In this document: piece by piece, positions 9,360 through 20,789 of the stretch
How positions within the stretch are numbered: position 1 is the stretch's first letter
Layout: the number at the start of each line of letters is the position of its first letter
Assembly: GCA_039566865.1 (NCBI GenBank)
Contig: CM076951.1
Location: 16,873,484 to 16,937,483 of the forward strand
Direction: 5' to 3'
Source of the DNA: Aurelia coerulea
Taxonomy: Eukaryota > Cnidaria > Scyphozoa > Semaeostomeae > Ulmaridae
Length of the DNA: 64,000 nucleotides
The notes under the pieces: generated by a model
The model's database searches: none
What the model was told of the DNA's origin: nothing
Seen by the model: only the letters and a program-made list of their open reading frames with translations
Position numbers and translations under genes: made by a program

Positions 9360-11131
9360 TGGGTGCCCTGAAAAGCGTTAAGCTTTTTGCTGATGATACA
9401 TCGTTGTTTACCGTAGTAGAAGACTCTAGCTCGGCTGCCAGTGATATGAACCATGACCTAGAGTTGATAAGACAGTGGGCCTACGATTGGAAAATGTCCT
9501 TCAATCCTGATCCGCAAAAATAAGCTGTTGAACTGTTATTTTCTACGAAAAGAATTGAAATCAATCATCCAGAAATTCGTTTTAATAATATTCCAGTGAT
9601 GAAAGTGGATAAACATAAACATTTAGGAATTATCCTGGACTCAAAGCTCTCTTTTTCAGCTCATATCCAGGCAGCTATCTCTAAGACAAGGAAGGGTGTC
9701 GGTTTGCTGAAATATCTCTCCAAGTACCTACCCAGACATACCCTAAACGAATTATTCAAGCTCTATGTGCGGCCCCACCTGGAATACGGAGATGTTATCT
9801 ATCATATTCCGGCTAAAGTATGTGAATTCAGCGGTAACACTACTTTGTCAAGTTTGATGGAAAAGTTGGAGTCAGTTCAGTATTCTGCTGCTCTAGCCCT
9901 TACAGGAACGTGGAGGGGGACATCGCGAGAGAAGTTGTACGCAGAACTTGGTTGGGAATCATTGAGTTCCCGAAGATAGAGTAGACGCCTTACGTTGTTT
10001 TACAAAATGATACATAATCTGATGCCTGAATATACAGCTGATCCAATCCCTCAACTTAAGCAGTCGCATTACTCTCTTCGCAATCAGGATGTCATTGGGC
10101 GAATAAGGGCAAGGACAGAAAAATTCAAATCTAGCTTTTATCCCAATTGCCTGTCAGAATGGAATGAACTAGATCCGGAGGTTAGACTTGCACCATCGGT
10201 CGCTATCTTTAAGAGAAAGCTGATTTCAATTATCCGCCCCCCTGCTAAATCTGTCTTTGGGATTCATGATCCAATAGGATTATCCTATCTGACTCAACTT
10301 AGAGTGGGTCTTAGTAAGTTATGCTCTCACAAATTCAAGCACAATTTTAGGGATTCCATAAATCCAATGTGTCCTACAAACGATGGTATCGAGACTACGG
10401 AACACTTTTTGTTGCTCTGCCCCTCCTTTGAGGTTGAACGTCGAAATCTTCTCGCTAGAGTGTTTGATTTGCTGCGACCATTTAGACATATCGATCTTTC
10501 AAATGAGGTTTTGACGCAACTTTTACTATGTGGCGATAAAGACCTTCCAAAGGACCTCAACAGAAATATACTCGAGTTGACTCTACATTTCATCCACGCA
10601 ACTGGTCGCTTCAGTTGAGATCACCGTAAATCTAGTTAAACGTCACCAAACCACTAAGTCCATTTTCGTAAAGTTTCTTGTCGTAGAGTCCTGTCCATAT
10701 ATTCCTTTGCAAGCCTGTTTCACATTGGATGTTAGGCTTATATTAGGAATCCAGACACGATAGCGGTGTCTCGAGCGATGGGGACCTTGGGTGGGGAGCA
10801 GTGACGGGGACAGTTGTTGTCGTTGTTGTTTCCTCGGCCGGCGTACCAATTGTTCACTATTATATTTTGGCCTGACATCTAATTTGAAACCGGCTCAAAT
10901 ATTTATTTGTAAAATGTTTTTATAATTAGAATTTCTATCTGTATTAGTTGTAGCGTATGTGTAGTAGTTTCGTATTAGTTGTATTTTAGTTTATATTAAT
11001 TCCAGGGGGTAGACATGATATTTTGCTCCTCCTGGTCCCCGTTCTTGTAGTGTGGTATAGTAGATTGTAGGTAGTGTTTAGGTAATTTTGTTGTAAATTT
11101 TTATATTGAATATAAAAAAAAAAAAAAAAAA
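9360..11131 (+). mobile_element. 5'-truncated LINE with poly(A) tail
   Basis: Non-LTR retrotransposon insertion that starts inside the reverse transcriptase at about 9360 and ends in a run of 18 A at 11114-11131 after a 500-bp 3' UTR. Abrupt 5' truncation with a 3' poly(A) is the expected product of target-primed reverse transcription. No clear target-site duplication was found by eye. Confidence 0.8.
9379..10618 (+). pseudogene. LINE reverse transcriptase, C-terminal half
   Basis: C-terminal part of a CR1/Jockey-like LINE ORF2. It starts with KLFADDTSLFTVVED, the catalytic F-A-D-D motif C, then reads ELIRQWAYDWKMSFNPDP. A TAA near 9522 interrupts the frame. The thumb follows from 9596 (DKHKHLGIILDSKLSFSAHI, LYVRPHLEYGDVIYH). 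A further stop at about 9978 is followed by a 207-residue frame to 10618 containing FYPNCLSEWNELDPEVR and a C-terminal HCCC-like cluster (CPTNDGIETTEHFLLLCPSF). Fingers, palm motifs A/B and endonuclease are missing, so it cannot move on its own. Closely related pieces lie at 29979-30566 and 33661-34451. Confidence 0.88.
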
Positions 11132-11134
11132 TTC

Positions 11135-11429
11135 CTAAAATGCTCCCATTTGAAGAGGGACATATCTGGAATAATGTAGTGAATGCAGAAATAGTATTAC
11201 TAGTCCGGTAGTGGAAGGAGGAGTATCACCACCCAGAGAGGGAGTGTATGAGACCAGGTGCACTAGAGCAATCCGGTGGCGTATATTCCAAATTTTGATG
11301 TTATTCAGTCTGATAAGGGGGCGTTTACAAAATATGGGGGCATTTACCCCCAAAAATGGGGCCAATTCTTTCTACACGAGAAAACGTGCGGACAGCCATA
11401 TAATTGAATGCAACAACGTAAATCACAGA
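11135..11429. other. no recognisable gene
   Basis: Spacer between the LINE poly(A) tail and the next minus-strand exon. Nothing supported. Confidence 0.4.
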
Positions 11430-12124
11430 TCAAAAAATTACAGACTTCACATGTTGCAACATTTTCTGGTCGACTTCTTGCCTCCTCACATTCTGGAGTG
11501 GCAGTGAAGTGGAGCTGTTGTTATCAAAGGGACGAATATACTCCCTCCAGCATTCTGGGTGATAGCGTACTTCCCTTGCAAATGGATCATTGCATTCAGC
11601 AATAAATGCAAGCAATCGAGTTTGCATGTTTGTGTCATCTAGTGTAATGGTATGAGCTTTAAATCGATCCCAAGAATCTCTCTGCAAAATAATGAAAAAT
11701 ACCAATTGGATCTCATCTTTAGACAATAATTTTATGTAAATTGAAGGTTAAAAGCTATTAGAGGATTCTTTAAATATGTAAATGATCTATTTATAGAACA
11801 TGTTGCAACATACCTGATTTATCAAATGGAGTACTGTAGATTTTCGACCTTTGTGACGCTTATCTGCCGGAGACATAACACCATATGCACAAGTCCTGTG
11901 AATGTAGCAAGCCATCTGAACGCCTTCTTGTAACTTCCGAACAGCTAGCTGCTTGAAGCACATTGCATTCTTTCTGATTAGTAAGACCAACATCGCTGTG
12001 TTTTGCAGACGAATTTTTCTCGCAGCTGCTTGATCAAGTTTCCTTTTGGAAGCCAGATAGATTTTGCAGTTTTGATGCAGAAAGTGTCCAATGGGCACCT
12101 TTTCCCATGAGACCCTTTCATATA
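11430..12124 (-). CDS. unrecognised two-exon gene fragment
   Basis: Two minus-strand exons can be joined by clean splice sites: exon A down to 11814 (CAG then GTATGT), a 132-bp intron, then exon B 11681-11430 after TTTTGCAG. Both junctions are phase 0. Exon A has GHFLHQNCKIYLASKRKLDQ and CYIHRTCAYGVMSPADKRH. Exon B has AFIAECNDPFAREVRYHPEC and WREYIRPFDNN and ends at a stop. Spaced Cys and His (YHPEC) suggest a metal-binding region of a kind seen in uncharacterised invertebrate and transposon-borne proteins; the function is unknown. The 5' end is lost where a mariner-type MITE end abuts at 12125, and the first in-frame ATG lies inside that MITE. Confidence 0.5.
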
Positions 12125-12443
12125 CCGGGTGCGCCAAAATAAACTATGCAAGTTTGGCAGGCCACGATAAATCGTAAACAGGACCGATTTTGAAGATTTA
12201 TGACTGAATAGTTAGCAGAAAGCCTGAATTAGATTCTAGGATTTTTGCAAATTTTTCTGTTTTCAGTTTTTAGAGCTACAAGCGAGTTTCTTAAAATGTT
12301 CGTTTTCGAAAACACTGAAAACGATTAAAAACATCGATCAAGCTTTCTAAAGAATCGATATGAATGGACAAAGAGAAAACTTTTTCGTGGTGATTTGGGA
12401 TTTAGAAATAGACTAATTGTAAGCTACTTTATGAGAGTTCGTA
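12125..12443. mobile_element. single arm of a CCGGGTGCGCC mariner-type MITE
   Basis: Starts with CCGGGTGCGCCAAAATAAAC after TA and closely matches each arm of the complete element at 14388-15250. The opposite arm is absent, so this is a half element. Confidence 0.75.
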
Positions 12444-12449
12444 CCAGGC

Positions 12450-13177
12450 CCATGAAACGCGCAGTCGCTTGCGTTGAGCGATGTGTGATGAGCCGCCTCC
12501 ACAGCGCACCGCACACTTTACTGTGAACACTTTGGAAAAGAGCTGGCGTGTGGCAGGAGCAGGGAGCAGCTTTGAAGTGGAATTTAACAGGTATGTCTTC
12601 ATTTGCAAGTAATATTAGGATATCTATCTTTCTTTGATGGTCCGTATTATTGATAGAATGAATTATTAAGACCCTTGCAACTTTAGTTGTTCTGTGGTGA
12701 CTCATTTTACTTTGACAAAACGTTAGGCCAGCTCAACCTTTGCTGACAACCAAGCGCGCATTTCTTGAAATACTTTCGCGCCCATGCTTGCCCACGCTAA
12801 AATTTATGATGAAATTGTAGGAATATTATTTGGTTTTTAGGATCTGTAAATTCTTTTTTGAGCAAATTTGAGCATCTTGGGATAAAGAAGATTTTGTACC
12901 CGGCACTCTGTTCAGGTCAGTGCTTCACATCTGGTCTCATGCTTCTCACACCTTTGACGTCGAAGTCTGACATTAGCCATGTTCGAAAAGCCTGTAACCA
13001 TGGATTCAGAGGTATTGCGTAATGTTTGTTTACAACGGAAATTTTTTTACTCTGAAATTCCGTCGAAACCAATATGAAGGCCAAGCCTAGTAGTAGATAG
13101 TTCATGCATCATCGGTAACAAATGACATGAAAGGATGTTAGGCTAGAAAAGTTTATTTTAGTTTTTTTGCCAACAAG
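12450..13177. other. no recognisable gene; one donor-like site
   Basis: No supported gene. On the plus strand, sequence near 12560-12590 ends AACAG followed by GTATGTCTTC, a donor-like motif. Without a homologous exon this is weak. Confidence 0.3.
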
Positions 13178-14335
13178 ATGGAAGAAGAGGAAACACCGTC
13201 TCACAAAATTAGTGGGCAAGAAAAATCTTACAAGCGAGTTTTAGCTGATACATCCAATACAGTTCCAGTGAACCCTATTTTAACCGGGTAAAAGAAAGTG
13301 ATTTTCTACCGGGGGGCCTTTTTGGCCCCCCCCTGTTTTTCTCCGCAAATATAACAGCTATGACAATGAAACTTGCACTGTGTTTCATAGTACCAATCAA
13401 TCAATAGTCTCGTGATTGGTTGCTAGGCAACCAAAACAATGCAAATTTTGAGAAAATCGAGCTATTTGCAGAAAAGGGCCCATTATTAGCAAATAGCTAG
13501 ATAAAATTGGCAAAAAACCATCCAAATACATGAATGATATCATTAATTTGTAGTTTCATATGGTTTCATACGGATATTTGTGGTTTCTAATGAATTAACT
13601 AATTAAATAATGAAAATTTGTTTCAATGCAAAATTGTTAGCTCAATAATTATGATTTAAACCATTAATTTCGCATATTATTGGTGAAATCAAGTACCTTT
13701 ATCGATATTTGAGGTAATTCCATCAGTTTTGCATGAAAAATTACTCATTCATTAGGAATTATGACGTCATAGAAATAATAAACTGCTGATGTCAGCAAAT
13801 ATGAATAAATTATATATCAAATGAAAGTACTCATCAAGACGAATCGAATGGTATATATATTTTTGAGATTTAGTAACAAAGGAAGAAATTAGAGCCGTTT
13901 TAAAGAATTTCTTTGTGACCACTCTCCAAATATGGGCATGTGGTGGTCACGTGGTCAAACAATAGGTATTGAAATTTCTATTTTCTGATTGCCAACTAAA
14001 CTTTAGGAAAAGTCAAGGAGTTTCAGCATTGTAAGTGCCATCGTTTGGGAGCTATTAAAAAAATCCGATGGGGGGCGAAAAACACCTCCCCCTGGTTAAA
14101 ATAGGGTTAAGAAAAGACTCGTTTTAATACAGAAGATGCGCCAACAATTATATCTGGCATGGCTAAAGAAACGTTTTGACAAGAAAATAACATTGAATCA
14201 AATGTAACCAATCTATTTTGCAGAGGATTACCCCTTCTTCCTGAAGAACTTCTCATCTATGTTTGCCTGAGATTGTTTTTCTCTGAGGCTGCATACAGGT
14301 TATATTCCATAGAGAAATATGAGCCAGTAACATTT
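13178..14335 (+). pseudogene. N-terminal pieces of an interrupted, unrecognised gene
   Basis: A plus-strand frame starting at an ATG (13178) reads MEEEETPSHKISGQEKSYKR and continues to about 13268, where a TTAA-type MITE (13273-14106) breaks it. Beyond the MITE the sequence again looks coding (NTEDAPTIISGMAKETF near 14120-14180, later GLPLLPEELLIYVCLRLFF). Frames do not join cleanly and stops are present. It is probably the front of the same locus that continues at 15430 and 17873. No family is recognised, and the link rests on order, strand and similar interruption. Confidence 0.35.
13273..14106. mobile_element. TTAA-type MITE (piggyBac-like ends)
   Basis: 834 bp with ends CCCTATTTTAACCGGG and CCTGGTTAAAATAGGG, flanked by TGAA (13269-13272, one change from TTAA) and TTAA (14107-14110). 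The TIR resembles the element at 27759-28314. It contains no ORF. Confidence 0.75.
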
Positions 14336-14387
14336 CTTGTTGCAAAGATTTTTAACATTGAATGAAAAACAAGCATCTTCACAACTA

Positions 14388-15250
14388 CCGGGTGCGCCAA
14401 AATAAACTATGCACTTTTGGCAGGCCACGATAAATCGTACACTGGACCGATTTTGAAGATATATCACTTAATCTTTAGCAGAAAGCCTGAATTAGATTTT
14501 AAGATTTTTTGCAAATTTTTCTGTTTTCAATTTTTAGAGCTACAGGCGAGTTTCTTAAAATTTTCGTTTTCGAAAACACTGAAAACGATCAAAAAACGTT
14601 GATCAAATTTTCTAAGACTCATCATGAATGGACAAAGAGAAAATGTTTTCAGCTTGATTTGGGGATTTGGAAATTTTCTGCACGAGTGTTATTTCAAATA
14701 TTGGCTTGTTGCGAAATTCTGTAGTAGTTGCAATAAAGTGCCGCCCCAAAAGCCGTCACAAAATCAAAAATGTAACAAAACTGCATCTTGCTGGCCCCAT
14801 GACTCGTCCTCGCTTGTCTTTTAACCCCCTTGATACAGGAACACAGCCTGCAGCAAAGCATACATTCAATGACATTACAAAAGAAAAGACATTTCTTTAT
14901 ATTCTTGAAAATATTATTACATTTCTCACAAGATAGTACGAACTCTCGCACAGCAGCTTACAATTAGTCGATTTCTAAATCCCAAATCACCACGAACAAG
15001 TTTTCTCTTTGTCCATTCATGTCGATTCTTTGGAAAGCTTGATCGACGGTTTTTGATCGTTTTCAGTGTTTTCGAAAACAAAAATTTTAAGAAACTCGCT
15101 TGTAGCTCTAAAAACTGAAAAATTTGCAAAATATCCTAGAATCTAATTCAGGCCTTCTGCTAAAGATCAAGTCATAAATCTTCAAAATCGGTCTTGTGTA
15201 CGATTTATCGTAGCCTGCCAAAAGTGCATAGTTTATTTTGGCGCACCCGG
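14388..15250. mobile_element. CCGGGTGCGCC mariner-type foldback MITE
   Basis: 863 bp flanked by TA. Left end CCGGGTGCGCCAAAATAAAC; the right end is its reverse complement. The arms are about 300 bp each, around an unpaired centre at about 14690-14925. It is the complete version of the half element at 12125-12443. Confidence 0.85.
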
Positions 15251-15429
15251 TATATTTACCGATCAAAGAATAATATTGTGAAAAATTTAGGTAAGGCAAG
15301 CAAAGGACATCTTCGATGGGCGATGGGTGGAATTTAGGGGATGCATAGAGAACTTTAGGTAGAAGCATGAGACCAAGCTGATAGCACTTCTGAACCAGAG
15401 TAGTGAACCCAACTTTGAAATTTTGGGCC

Positions 15430-17994
15430 ATCTAGAAAGTGAACTGATGAAAATGTGTGCCACTGCAAACAAATGCTTCAATGAAGAATTCACAATGGAA
15501 GATATAAATAAGATCGATTTTAAAGCATCCTTTCCTGGCTGGAGTTATCAACATGACAAGGAGAACTGTGAAGCACATTTTTATTAATTTACATCAAAAG
15601 GCTATCCCCAAATTGAAATCATCTTATCAGAAAGTACCAAAACATATGAAATATATTTTGAAGGGAAAAAACGCTCCATAGATATGAGCTGGTGTAATAT
15701 GCCAAAGAAGATACAATCATTTACAGATCTTGAGATAATGTTGAGAGATTTTCAGAGATTGAAAAAATGCCCAGTAGTTGACTTTGGTAGATTTGATGAT
15801 CTGTTTTGTTCTCATGAAAGTAGAATTGCATTTAAAACAACCCAAAGAGAGCCAGCTGCATACATTGAAACACTGCCATCTCAATTCCACAAAAAAGTTA
15901 TTCGCTCTGCAAAATGCACAATATTCTTACCAAGTATAGATACAGTTGACAATTTCCCCTGTGATTCTTGCATTAAATCTGCACATTATCTAAGGACGTT
16001 AAGATCAATAAGAAGCACAGACAACATTGAGGAGAAGCAAACTAAGTTTAAGAGATTAGATCAATTGGAACATAGTGAAATGTTGAAAACTGCCAGAGAG
16101 ACCAGCCAAAAATTTAAACTTGTGCGTGATAAGGGGCATACAGTAAAAACCAGACCCTAGGACACTAGGAACATTAAGTACCAATATGTGATAGGACCCT
16201 TGACACCGGAGGGTCATCACCCTCAAGAGAGAACAGAATATCAATCTCTCCTCATATGATACTACCATTTCTGCTGTTCTCATCAGATGACGCCAAGAGT
16301 AGATTCAAAGAATTTTTCTATGTTGTGTGAATTTATTACATGGAAAGGAAGGTTTCATATTTTACACCGCTTTTCATCAGTGAACCGTTTGTTTCCATTT
16401 CCACCCTCTTTCATTCCTCATCATGGAAAAATTTCCTTTCTCCCTCCATGGCGTTCATACTGAAGAAAACAAATGATTCTTTACGGTGGAATGATGCCAT
16501 TATTGCTCTCTGTTCTAAATTTCAATGAAATTCTATTGCCGCTTTGCTTCATTGACGTGGAATTCTTCTTTGAAAGGGTGTTGTTTCAACTCCAAAAAGT
16601 TCCTTAGAAACCTGATTTGATTTTCTGGGGTTTCTTTTATGAAGGAACCTCCGAAGTATTTCTTTACTTCTGAAGTACAAATACCTGCCAAATCGCAGAA
16701 GGGTTCAAATAACTTTCTTTTTGTTGTAAATCCTTTCCAAACTGCATAAACAATATTCAAACTCGACCCAGTTCCCTTGTAAAAGGCTGAAGAAATAGAA
16801 CTATTTTGTCGTTTGGATGGAAACCATTCGCTTGGTATTGGTTTGGTATTTGGTATTGGTATTCTGGATGGAGTAAAACATCCCTATGGAATCACTATTA
16901 TTATCATGTACTAAATTCACACATAGTGTGAAAAGTTCGGCAAGGATGGCCAGAAATAAAATTCCATCAACGTTCTACATTTTCTTCTGATCTCATCATC
17001 TCTTCATTACCAAGGTCAGGTATAATCTTGGACACCCCGAAATATAACGATACAAACAAACTAATGTCATAACTCAACAGTCTTTCTCAAGTACTGATAG
17101 CTATACCTAAATGATCAATCGACATCAAACAAAGTCTACCTACGAGACTCATAAAACGACAAAAGGCGACAAGAGCTTTCACAAGCCTCTTGTGCCGACC
17201 TGCTTTACCTAACCTTTCGAATCCATATCTGTTCTCCAGTGATAAAAATATGTTCTCTATTTATACATAAATGGGTGTCTAAAACAAAACTAAATAATAA
17301 TGACAAAGCTGTTCTAGAATCTTCGAGGAATTACACCACAGTTTGCAACATATCCAAATAAGGTTAACATGGGATTGCGACCTTGCAAATAAATAGCGTA
17401 GGTGGGGCAAAGCCCTAATCCTTCTAAACAAAAGAAACAGAAGCGGGGGATTCCACTTGTTGCATCTAATGCCTTTCTGACGTAAGTGGGGATGTCTATT
17501 TCAATACAGATAGTGACTACGTAATAGATGACTTGCAAAACTGCTTACGAAAAATGACGCAAATGGGCCTAAGTAAATTCTTCCACAAGGGCCTAATTCT
17601 AAAACCATAGTTTCTTCCAAGAGGGCACCTTATACTAAAATTAGCCGTATTACAATAGCAGTATGGAAAAATGCTCAAAATGTACTCTTCACGTCATCTG
17701 ATGTAATAAAAATAGCGGAAATAGTAGTATCATATGAGGAGAGATTGATATTCTGTTCTCTCTTGAGGGTGATGACCCTCCGGTGTTAAGGGTCCTATCA
17801 CACAATGGTACTTAATGGTCCTAGGGTCCAAGGGTCCTAGGGTCTGGTTTTTACTGTATGCCCATGATAAGGTGAGACGTTTGGATGCCTACAAATGTAA
17901 GATGGAAAATGTTGGATCAAAGACAAATGATGATTTTGAAATGCTCCTGACCACGCTCTTCAGACCCTCGGAAAACGTGGGAAACGCCCTTTAG
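15430..17994 (+). pseudogene. unrecognised CxxC protein gene split by a foldback element
   Basis: Plus-strand coding-like sequence. DINKIDFKASFPGWSYQHDK (about 15500-15555), a TAA near 15586, then an open stretch to 16134 with YEIYFEGKKRSIDMSWCNMP, PVVDFGRFDDLFCSHESR and NFPCDSCIKSAHYLRTLRS, the C-x-x-C of a likely zinc site. The frame is broken by a 1730-bp foldback (16135-17864) and resumes beyond it as VRRLDAYKCKMENVGSKTND to a stop at about 17994. Because the same frame resumes across the insertion, the sequence was coding before the insertion. It may be a host gene or an unclassified transposon protein. Coding-like sequence at 18190-18339 and 19421-19500 may be further exons. Confidence 0.5.
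16135..17864. mobile_element. foldback element with GGCATACAGTAAAAACC ends
   Basis: Inverted arms (16135-16305 and about 17680-17864) share CAGTAAAAACCAGACCCTAG at the tip and a long common stretch including ACCGGAGGGTCATCACCCTC. Flanking direct repeat TGATAAGG at 16127-16134 and 17865-17872 (8 bp), matching the uninterrupted coding frame. The internal 1.4 kb has no recognisable transposase. Confidence 0.8.
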
Positions 17995-18189
17995 ACACTC
18001 GGAAAATATGGGAATGCACTTTTTATTATTTTGATCTATTCTTGAAAAGCAACCATCTCAAGTAGTACTTTTCATTACAGCGGGCATTTTTGCACAACAA
18101 AAATCAAAACAGAGAAGTAAATCATATATTAATTAAGGAAAAGAAGGAAAAGTTATGATTAGAAAGTGAAATTTTATCTTCAATAAAGG

Positions 18190-19500
18190 GTTTTCAGAAT
18201 TTAAGAGCAAGGCCAGTTATCACAAAAGTTCCAAGTCAATCAAAATCTACCCTCCCCAAGCTTTTTTAACTGATCTTAGAGAAATTATAAGATCGAGATC
18301 TGTGAAAACTGGGGTGTGCACTCCAGAGACCATCCTGAGGGGATGTTCTTTTAACCGGACCCTACGACCCCGGACCATACGACCCAAGACCATACGACCC
18401 TACAACCCTACAACCCTACGACCCAAGTTTATTATTTAGATTTATTTTGCTGTGATAGAGATTAGCAAGAAAGAGCCATGTGATGCGTGTATTGGAGGAC
18501 CCACTGATGGTTGATTGGTGAACACGCAAGACATCTTTAGGTGTCAATGTTACCTGGCTAGGCAAATTCGATGAACTCGGACAGAGCAAAGAATGAAGCC
18601 AGAAATTAAAAACCCAGCCTTTGTAAACAAAACTTCCAATAAATGAACATAGAATCGATAAATATCCCCAGAGACGTACGAACCGGGAGCCATCAAAAGT
18701 TTGCAAAAAACCAAATAGTGCCCTTTTTGTTTCAATAAAATGCTCCTTTTCAAGACCAATGCGAACAGAATTTGACTTAGTTTTGTTACTATCTACTTTT
18801 AAGATTTAATTTTGTTTACTTCTATTGCTTTGTTGTGCAGGAAATCGGATATCTATCAGGATTCACACTATTTTATGCCATGTATCACACACATTCTTAT
18901 CGTAGGGCTTATATATGCTTAGATTCCCTTTAAAATCCAATGTATAGGCTTCTTTACTTGAATCAAATAAAATAAAGCAAACTTATGAATGTGTAAGTTT
19001 TAAGGCCATGAAAGCAAGTGGAGTTTTCCAAGTGGGCTGAATTTTACACAATATAAGGTCGCTCAGTCACAGCCTTCTATTCAGTATCAGAGCAACATTT
19101 TCTCTCGTTTACAATATAATTTCAATTACTGGAAACAAGTCAAATTGTTTGTGTGACAAAGGTCACTGGTGCGCAGTTATTTAAAATTGTTTACGTTTGA
19201 AAACTGCACGCACAAATATACGACACCCTGGCTTGATAGATCTCCATCACAGCAAAATAAATTCTAAATGATCAAATATAAATGAAACTAAATAGTTATA
19301 AATAATGATAACATTTTGTAAAACTTGGGTCGTAAGGTCGTATGGTCGTATGGTCGGGGGTCGTATGGTCCGGGGTCGTGGGGTCGTAGGGTCCGGTTAA
19401 AAGAACATCCCCATCCCGAGGCGACGCAACTGTCCTTCGAACGTACTGTGATCTTGAGAGCAGAATTTTTGAGGATACCGAGGACTGCCCCTTTTGTCTG
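18190..19500 (+). pseudogene. possible further coding pieces, split by a foldback element
   Basis: Plus-strand sequence before the foldback reads SIKIYPPQAFLTDLREIIRS and then VKTGVCTPETIL up to 18339. After the element it reads YCDLESRIFEDTEDCPFCLS (about 19440-19500), with a C-P-F-C pair. It may be the end of the locus at 13178-17994, but there is no single open frame and no recognised domain, so this is tentative. Confidence 0.3.
18340..19411. mobile_element. foldback element with TACGACCC repeat arms
   Basis: 1072 bp. The ends GGGATGTTCTTTTAACCGGA (left) and its reverse complement (right) lead into arms made of degenerate short repeats of the type CCATACGACCC. Flanks are CATCCTGAG (18331-18339) and CATCCCGAG (19412-19420), a 9-bp target duplication with one change. 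A 9-bp duplication fits Mutator-like and foldback elements. Confidence 0.8.
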
Positions 19501-20376
19501 AGCCTTTTCTTATGCTGGTAAAGTTCAAAGCAGATCAACAGCTGGGAAACCTATTACCATGCGCAAGAATCTCTTTGTCTCTTTGCTAATTCTTGTTTGG
19601 ATTGTGGCCGGATTATCCGCCCACATTCTTTCCACAAAACCAAACATGCCTTCTGCGCATGATCACAGGTTTCCTTTTTGGGGGATGGTCGTTGCTTTGA
19701 ACTTTGACGATTCGTATCCCCAACAAAGAAGGAATTGTTCTATTATTGTGACTGCGAACGAGAAACAACAATGAATTGATAGTGCTCTGAAATGATTTTT
19801 TGGAAAGGGCACTTTCCTGCCCCCGCGCTGCTCCTGTACCACTAGGGCAACGGGGGCAGCTGCCCCCGTGGCTCCGGCGCCCTTGAATTTCACATGCTGT
19901 TTCTTGAACTGAAACTTCACGACCGTGAGTTTTTTACAGGTAGGTTGCAGTTTTTGGCCTAGTCAAGACAGAAATAAATTTTGACGGTATTTTGGTTGGT
20001 CTCTTTCCTTCTTTTAATCAAAGGCCTCTAAATTTGCAGTCAAATCACATTATTTTTTCTCATACTCCCATGATATGAAACGTGAAATGAAAGTACGAAC
20101 AGTAACGTTTTAACTTCTTCATGAAAACATAGTCACTTAGAATATTCTAGCTAGTGACTATGGTGAAAAATATGACATATTTGAGGGTGATATTTCTTTA
20201 ATTCATGTTTTACATGAAGCGGGTGAAAAACTACATTGAAGACAAGGCTATGTATGTCAACTATTGGACAAAATTGGAACCAAAAGTTCAACGAATTTTC
20301 CTTTATTTCTGTTAATAGGAAATATCTTCTTCCTCGAGCTTGTCTGTGTATTCTCCATTGAAGTACACACACACAG
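19501..20376. other. no supported gene
   Basis: A 71-residue plus-strand frame at 19559-19774 begins with a hydrophobic, signal-peptide-like stretch (FVSLLILVWIVAGLSA) but has no other support. Otherwise nothing is seen. Confidence 0.3.
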
Positions 20377-20442
20377 TTTTATATAAGAAACTGCCCATAA
20401 GAAACTTAACTCTCAGATCGCCAAAAAATCAAGGAACTCCAG

Positions 20443-20721
20443 TGTTGTACGTGTGAACTTACTCTCATTTATATTTCATCTTTGATTCAATCTTCTAGTT
20501 CTCTCTTTATCTGCTCATTTCCCTCTTTGTAACTTCTCATTTATTAGGGCCTAATATTTACCTTTTATCTCTCATCTTGTAATAGCCTCACTCTCATGTA
20601 ACACGTTTCTTTATCTAAAACGAGACTTGTCTAATTCGCCATCTTGATTTTCACTTGTACACGTTGCTCGCTTATCTCGTGTAGTCTCTCCTCTTCATCT
20701 GCAACTATCCGAGGTTCTACA
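20443..20721 (+). repeat. gypsy 5' LTR
   Basis: Begins TGTTGTACGTGTGAAC and ends CGAGGTTCTACA. TG...CA termini. One mismatch to the 3' LTR. Confidence 0.93.
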
Positions 20722-20739
20722 TGGTGTCAGGTGTGGGAT
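20722..20739 (+). promoter_or_regulatory. gypsy primer-binding site region
   Basis: TGGTGTCAGGTGTGGGAT begins at the first base after the 5' LTR. The leading TGG is complementary to a tRNA CCA end. The tRNA species was not determined. Confidence 0.6.
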
Positions 20740-20789
20740 TAGCTTCATAATATTGAAGTTTAATCAATGCTTAACTCGTGGATACAATA

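Noticed and set aside
19559..19774. Small secreted protein with signal peptide
   Set aside because: Hydrophobic start, but no promoter, homologue or further support; the region also looks like remains of another frame.
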